A stretch of 64,000 nt of DNA from NCBI GenBank assembly GCA_040381475.1, contig JBEIHH010000005.1, positions 17,720 through 81,719 on the forward strand, written 5' to 3'. This DNA is from JAIBBG01 sp040381475. Lineage in GTDB: Bacteria; Bacteroidota; Bacteroidia; Flavobacteriales_D; Sanyastnellaceae. Positions 61,601-64,000 of the stretch are shown piece by piece. A program made the position numbers and the translations under genes. Under the pieces are notes generated by a model, which saw nothing but the letters and a program-made list of their open reading frames with translations, made no database searches and had not been told where the DNA came from. Numbering within the stretch: position 1 is the first letter of the stretch; each line of letters opens with the position of its first letter.

Positions 61601-61825
61601 GACTTCCAGATTTTCGAGATCTATTGATATGTATGGAAAATCCTCAATGAAAGAGATATGCGAATCGTTCAATTCAATTCTTCCGACAAAATCCTCATTA
61701 GCTTTTGCTAACAATTCCTGCACAATGCTGTCCTGTTTCGTATGAAGCAGATATATGGTCCCTCCAAACAACAGGGCAATTACACCCAGTGAAATTAAGA
61801 GGTACTTGAAAACTTTTTTGATCAT
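58652..61825 (-). CDS. Large AsmA-like inner-membrane-anchored protein
   Basis: 1057 aa from ATG 61825; a GTG three codons upstream falls inside the -7 box and is unlikely. One N-terminal transmembrane helix ('YLLISLGVIALLFGGTIYLL') is followed by a very long repeating beta structure of the AsmA/TamB/YhdP class: 'DFVGRIELNDSHISFIEDFPYISIDLENLEVWDN' at the start, recurrent 'L-x-x-L-x-V/F-x-N-F' strands, and near the C-terminus 'NSSLGFIRLSGTQDMDMNMDYFVRVPWKLVTGA', the AsmA_2-like segment. These proteins bridge the envelope and are thought to move phospholipids to the outer membrane. A TATATTTG box (61834-61841) lies 8 nt upstream. Confidence 0.88.
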   Translation of the reverse strand: MIKKVFKYLLISLGVIALLFGGTIYLLHTKQDSIVQELLAKANEDFVGRIELNDSHISFIEDFPYISIDLENLEVWDNKSDTSKKLLEFKEVFVGFDLWNIISGKMQIGKIHIKDGRCDIIQHLDGSLNIVKAFESVKPIENTSEEFHLDLHAIEIERLDIAKLREEDSLEVDVFIQSAKSRLKSGPEKTEFGLDTKFETSLILSGDTTFINHKHFYFNTDIEFWHETHQLVISPTTGKLEGAEFDIAGSVSFNEDMFLDLNFKGTKPNFDLFMAMAPSELIPVLKKYDNSGKIFFEATVKGASANGQQPAVNASFGCEHAYFENTDVHRKLDDLNFSAYFTNGSAHAPSTMEFGIRDFSAIPESGKFTGDLVIKNFDEPDINLKLESDFELNFLAQFFNLTDLYDLNGKVLLTMNFHDIIDLEHPERSVERLNESYFTQLKVENLSFSKSTFGFPVRDVNLYAEMDGHEARIEYFHAIAGNSDLDIKGSVSDLPAIIHHTSDPVTVKLDFQSKLLDLYELSGSDSLKSVDERIRSFSMGLHFNASAKSFTESPNLPVGEFFIDNLYADLEHYPHQLHDFNADVYIDYEDLRVIDFKGILDESDFHFAGKLAHYDLWFAEHPKGDTRIEFNLYSDVLKLEDLLSYKGENYVPEDYRHEEFDKLHVHGMVDLHFNDGLRSVDLELDRLDAKMKLHALRFENFNGRIHLENEFLSIQKLRGTIGHSDFDVSAGYFLGENAGEQTKENFVSLTSSKLDFDQLFQYNLPAAKTNSEQQMNDVAYHDEGFNIYTVPFTDMNINASIGHLKYHKYLLDDIRLNASVKENHQIRIESMHMHAADGDFDIKGLLNAENPERIYLDPDIRLSHVNLDKLFFKFDNFGQDYLVSENLHGNLDGHVYGHVRIHKDFSPILAESDVHMDLSVTKGRLEHFSMFDAMSDYFADKNLEIVSFDTLANHLDLKNGILSVPEMTINSSLGFIRLSGTQDMDMNMDYFVRVPWKLVTGAASSKLFGKKKEEVNPEQIDDIQYESTDKRTRYLNLRIKGDTEDFDVTLSKDKKNK

Positions 61826-61833
61826 AGTTAGCA

Positions 61834-61841
61834 CAAATATA
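61834..61841 (-). promoter_or_regulatory. Candidate -7 box (TATATTTG) for the AsmA-like gene
   Basis: Perfect TAnnTTTG on the minus strand ending 8 nt before the ATG at 61825. It argues for that ATG as the start and for a nearly leaderless mRNA. Confidence 0.5.
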
Positions 61842-61960
61842 AAAATGCTGATATGTCAACAATTCTCTTCAGTTCCCATACTTAAACTCACATGCTCTTG
61901 TTGAACGCCCAAGACCCATTAACTTGCGCTTCGCGAAAAAATCAAATCTTCATACGATTC

Positions 61961-63220
61961 ATGAGAATACTGCTCATCACATTTCTGATTTTCTCAACCC
62001 TTTCAGGCAATAGCCAGATCAGACTGCTCAGTTACAATATCCTCAACTTTCCAACAGGTAACATCCAGGGCAGGACGGATACATTAAAAAAAATAGTGGA
62101 ATACTCGAGACCGCACTTGCTGATGCTTCAGGAATTAAAGACTGAGGAAGGACTTGCCGATATAACAGATATGATGAATGATCTGGATTATGGCGACTTT
62201 GCCCACGCGAACTTCGTTCCTCAGCAGTCACCAGGATCACCCGGGAATTTATTGCAACAGTCCATCGTATACGACACCGAAGTATTCAGAATGCGGAGCG
62301 AAGGAGTGGTTTTGACTAACTACCGCGACATCAATGAATATGTTTTATATCTGAATGATCCACAGCTTGCGGCCGGTGCTGACACTACATTCCTTTATGT
62401 ATATGTTACACATCTTAAGAGTTCTACAGGAGCCGACAATGAACAGACAAGGCTCGACATGGTGAATTATCTGGTTGATCATTTCAACTCTCTTCCGGAG
62501 GAAAGCAATGTAATCTTCGCAGGTGATTTCAATGTGTATACAAGCGCAGAGCCCGCATTCCAGGCTATACTGAATGAAGATAACAACATTAGAATACAGG
62601 ATCCTTTGGCATCCTTTGGAGACTGGGCTGTGGCCAATTTCAACCACAGGGAAATTCTTACTCAGAGCACCCGGGTTTCACAGGTCAATGATGACGGTGC
62701 AGGTGGAGGTGTAGACGACAGATTCGATTTTATCATGCTTTCAGAATCACTCATGAATGCTGACAACAACCTTCACTTCGTTGAAGGATCATTTCAATCG
62801 TTGGGAAACACCGGCTTATGTTATAATGAAAATATCACAGATTGTGATTTAGGCAATCCTGTTCCGGCTGACATACTGCGTGCGATCTACTACATGAGCG
62901 ATCATATTCCTCAATACTGTGAACTGGAAACGGATGTGGTCAATAAGATTGATAATAATGGCAACAAATTTCCCCACTTGAAGGCTTACCAGACGGATTC
63001 AGAAAACGGCATTATTCAAATTGAATATTCAGGTCCGACTCCTCTTATTGAGATTGAGTTAAGCGACATAAACGGAAGAATCATCACAAACATTCCCATA
63101 TCAACTCAATCATCAAAATTCTCTATACCATTAGATCAACTTCACAACGGCATTTATCTTATAACGGGTAGAGACAGCCGGGGCATGAGAAATACAGTCA
63201 AATTTCTATTGACGAGATGA
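61961..63220 (+). CDS. Secreted endonuclease/exonuclease/phosphatase-family protein with T9SS tail
   Basis: 419 aa from ATG 61961, the first start that gives a signal peptide ('ILLITFLIFSTLSGNSQ'). EEP fold: 'IRLLSYNILNFPTG' (strand with Asn), 'HLLMLQELKTEEGL' (metal-binding Glu), 'SNVIFAGDFNVYTSAEPAFQ' (D-x-N), 'VDDRFDFIMLSES' and 'YYMSDHIPQYCE' (S-D-H). This family hydrolyses phosphodiesters such as DNA or sphingomyelin. The C-terminal ~75 residues are a type A-like sorting domain ('IEIELSDINGRIITNIPIS', 'LHNGIYLITG') without a clear YPNP. A secreted nuclease or phosphodiesterase that scavenges phosphate is plausible. Overlaps the next gene by 4 bp. Confidence 0.88.
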   Translation: MRILLITFLIFSTLSGNSQIRLLSYNILNFPTGNIQGRTDTLKKIVEYSRPHLLMLQELKTEEGLADITDMMNDLDYGDFAHANFVPQQSPGSPGNLLQQSIVYDTEVFRMRSEGVVLTNYRDINEYVLYLNDPQLAAGADTTFLYVYVTHLKSSTGADNEQTRLDMVNYLVDHFNSLPEESNVIFAGDFNVYTSAEPAFQAILNEDNNIRIQDPLASFGDWAVANFNHREILTQSTRVSQVNDDGAGGGVDDRFDFIMLSESLMNADNNLHFVEGSFQSLGNTGLCYNENITDCDLGNPVPADILRAIYYMSDHIPQYCELETDVVNKIDNNGNKFPHLKAYQTDSENGIIQIEYSGPTPLIEIELSDINGRIITNIPISTQSSKFSIPLDQLHNGIYLITGRDSRGMRNTVKFLLTR

Positions 63221-63810
63221 AAACACTACCCCAAAAAGTCAAAGCTGTTAAGCAAGTATATGCACGCCTGGATGGCGACATCCAAAAACTACAGGATGCA
63301 TCGGGGCTTCATTGTCTGGCAGGCTGCGGGGAATGCTGTAAAAAACCGGATATCGAAGCCACTCCCATTGAATTCCTTCCTCTTGCGCTTCAGCTTTATG
63401 ATGAAGGCAAGGCTGAACAGGCACTGAGTGAATTGGACAATAAATCCGACAGTTTGTGTTATGTGTTTCGGCCACACATCACCAATTTTGGGGGGTTGTG
63501 CAGTGAATATCCCAATCGGGGTTTGATATGCCGGCTTTTCGGTTTCACGGCGCGCCGAAACAAAGAAGGCAATAGCGAACTGGTAACATGCAAACTGATA
63601 AAAGAACATCAGGCGAAAGAGTTTGAGACATTGGCAGAAGAAATACGTGCAGGGAGAAAAGTGCCTGTGATGAGTGATTATTACACAAGAATGTCTTCTA
63701 TTGATCACAATTTAAATACATTCTATCCAATCAATCAGGCCATCGCGAAATCAATTGAAATAGTGCTGGCCTACTATGCCTACCGCAAGCGGCGCAAAAT
63801 AGAGGCATGA
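63217..63810 (+). CDS. YkgJ-family cysteine cluster protein
   Basis: 197 aa. CxxCxxxCC-type zinc/iron cluster family: 'GLHCLAGCGECCKKPDIEATPIEFLPLAL' near 28-57 and 'FGGLCSEYPNRGLICRLFGFTA' near 90-110, plus 'VTCKLI'. No signal peptide; cytoplasmic. The cysteines may bind a metal cluster, but the function of the family is unknown. Overlaps the T9SS-linked phosphodiesterase gene by 4 bp, so the two are translationally coupled although one product is exported and the other is not. Confidence 0.88.
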   Translation: MKTLPQKVKAVKQVYARLDGDIQKLQDASGLHCLAGCGECCKKPDIEATPIEFLPLALQLYDEGKAEQALSELDNKSDSLCYVFRPHITNFGGLCSEYPNRGLICRLFGFTARRNKEGNSELVTCKLIKEHQAKEFETLAEEIRAGRKVPVMSDYYTRMSSIDHNLNTFYPINQAIAKSIEIVLAYYAYRKRRKIEA

Positions 63811-63840
63811 ACCAGGGCCCTAGTCGATTGTTTTAGCATC

Positions 63841-64000
63841 ATGCACATCTACACACTGGAACTTAAAACGCCACTGCCCATTTCCATTGAAGAAGCGTGG
63901 GATTTCTTTTCAAGACCTGAAAATCTCAATGTACTTACACCGGAAGACATGAAATTCGAAATCCTATCTGACATTGCTGGAAAAAAAATGCATGCAGGCA
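63841..64000 (+). CDS. SRPBCC (START-like) superfamily protein, 3'-truncated
   Basis: Only the first 53 codons are present; the frame stays open to the window edge. 'IYTLELKTPLPISIEEAWDFFSRPENLNVLTPEDMKFEI' is the typical N-terminus of SRPBCC ligand-binding proteins, with 'EEAWDFFSRPENL' as the first helix after strand 1. Family members bind hydrophobic ligands or act as cyclases; no specific role can be given. It lies 30 bp after the YkgJ-like gene and may be the third gene of that operon. Confidence 0.8.
   Translation, partial: MHIYTLELKTPLPISIEEAWDFFSRPENLNVLTPEDMKFEILSDIAGKKMHAG

Noticed and set aside
1..64000. rRNA, tRNA, CRISPR, insertion sequences or prophage
   Set aside because: No gap holds a tRNA cloverleaf or rRNA-like sequence, no direct-repeat array is seen, and no transposase or phage structural gene was found.

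Overview
This window reads as a chromosomal segment of a free-living member of the Bacteroidota (Flavobacteriia/Sphingobacteriia grade; I cannot place it lower). The evidence is the run of type IX secretion (T9SS) substrates with C-terminal sorting domains of type A (YPNP ... G-[IF]-[YF]) and type B (gliding-motility-associated 'FxPNIITPNxDxxN'), -7 promoter boxes of the Bacteroidota kind (TAnnTTTG), weak Shine-Dalgarno signals, a type B ribosomal protein L31, a SprB-like repeat and a GldI-like FKBP. Base composition is even and there are no phage, insertion-sequence, rRNA, tRNA or CRISPR features, so this looks like core chromosome. About fifty genes are supported.

Left third (1-22,600): a truncated FKBP isomerase, an outer-membrane barrel, a PlsC-like acyltransferase overlapping a type B T9SS protein, accD, a large type A T9SS adhesin-like protein, mtaB, then a leftward cluster of paaZ, an S41 peptidase and a coiled-coil membrane protein. 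The 526-bp and 385-bp gaps on either side of a cytoplasmic fibronectin-III protein hold several inverted repeats. Then come a lipoprotein, an Alg9-like mannosyltransferase, a DUF2461 protein and an exonuclease/GIY-YIG fusion.

Middle (22,700-42,200): a tight LemA - TPM - TPM - TerB/J-domain operon; two neighbouring type B T9SS proteins (one with a legume-type lectin domain, one with a SprB-like repeat); NDH-2; a secreted M1 aminopeptidase; a leftward envelope operon of an LptF/LptG permease and two GT4 glycosyltransferases, the second split by a one-base frameshift in a homopolymer; a GT2 synthase; pyrF; etfB-etfA; and a bifunctional-nuclease protein with a UVR motif.

Right third (42,200-64,000): a lipoprotein carrying a von Willebrand A domain and a T9SS tail; a TPR/PD40/OmpA/DUF1573 fusion; a SMUG2-like DNA glycosylase; RibBA with an apparently dead cyclohydrolase half; a three-unit DUF4397 T9SS protein; then the most interesting locus, a MerR regulator with a CarH-type B12-binding domain followed by a sigma factor. 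The gap between them carries two inverted repeats of identical geometry (TTGTTTAA-N16-TTAAACAA) flanking the likely sigma promoter. Rightward from there are rpmE2, a GT4, a SPOR-domain protein, hemN, xerD, a giant AsmA-like protein, a secreted endonuclease/phosphatase, a YkgJ-type cysteine-cluster protein and the start of an SRPBCC protein cut by the right edge.

A recurring pattern is a -7-like box ending exactly 4 nt before the start codon (acyltransferase, pyrF, ribBA, GT4), which suggests leaderless transcripts.
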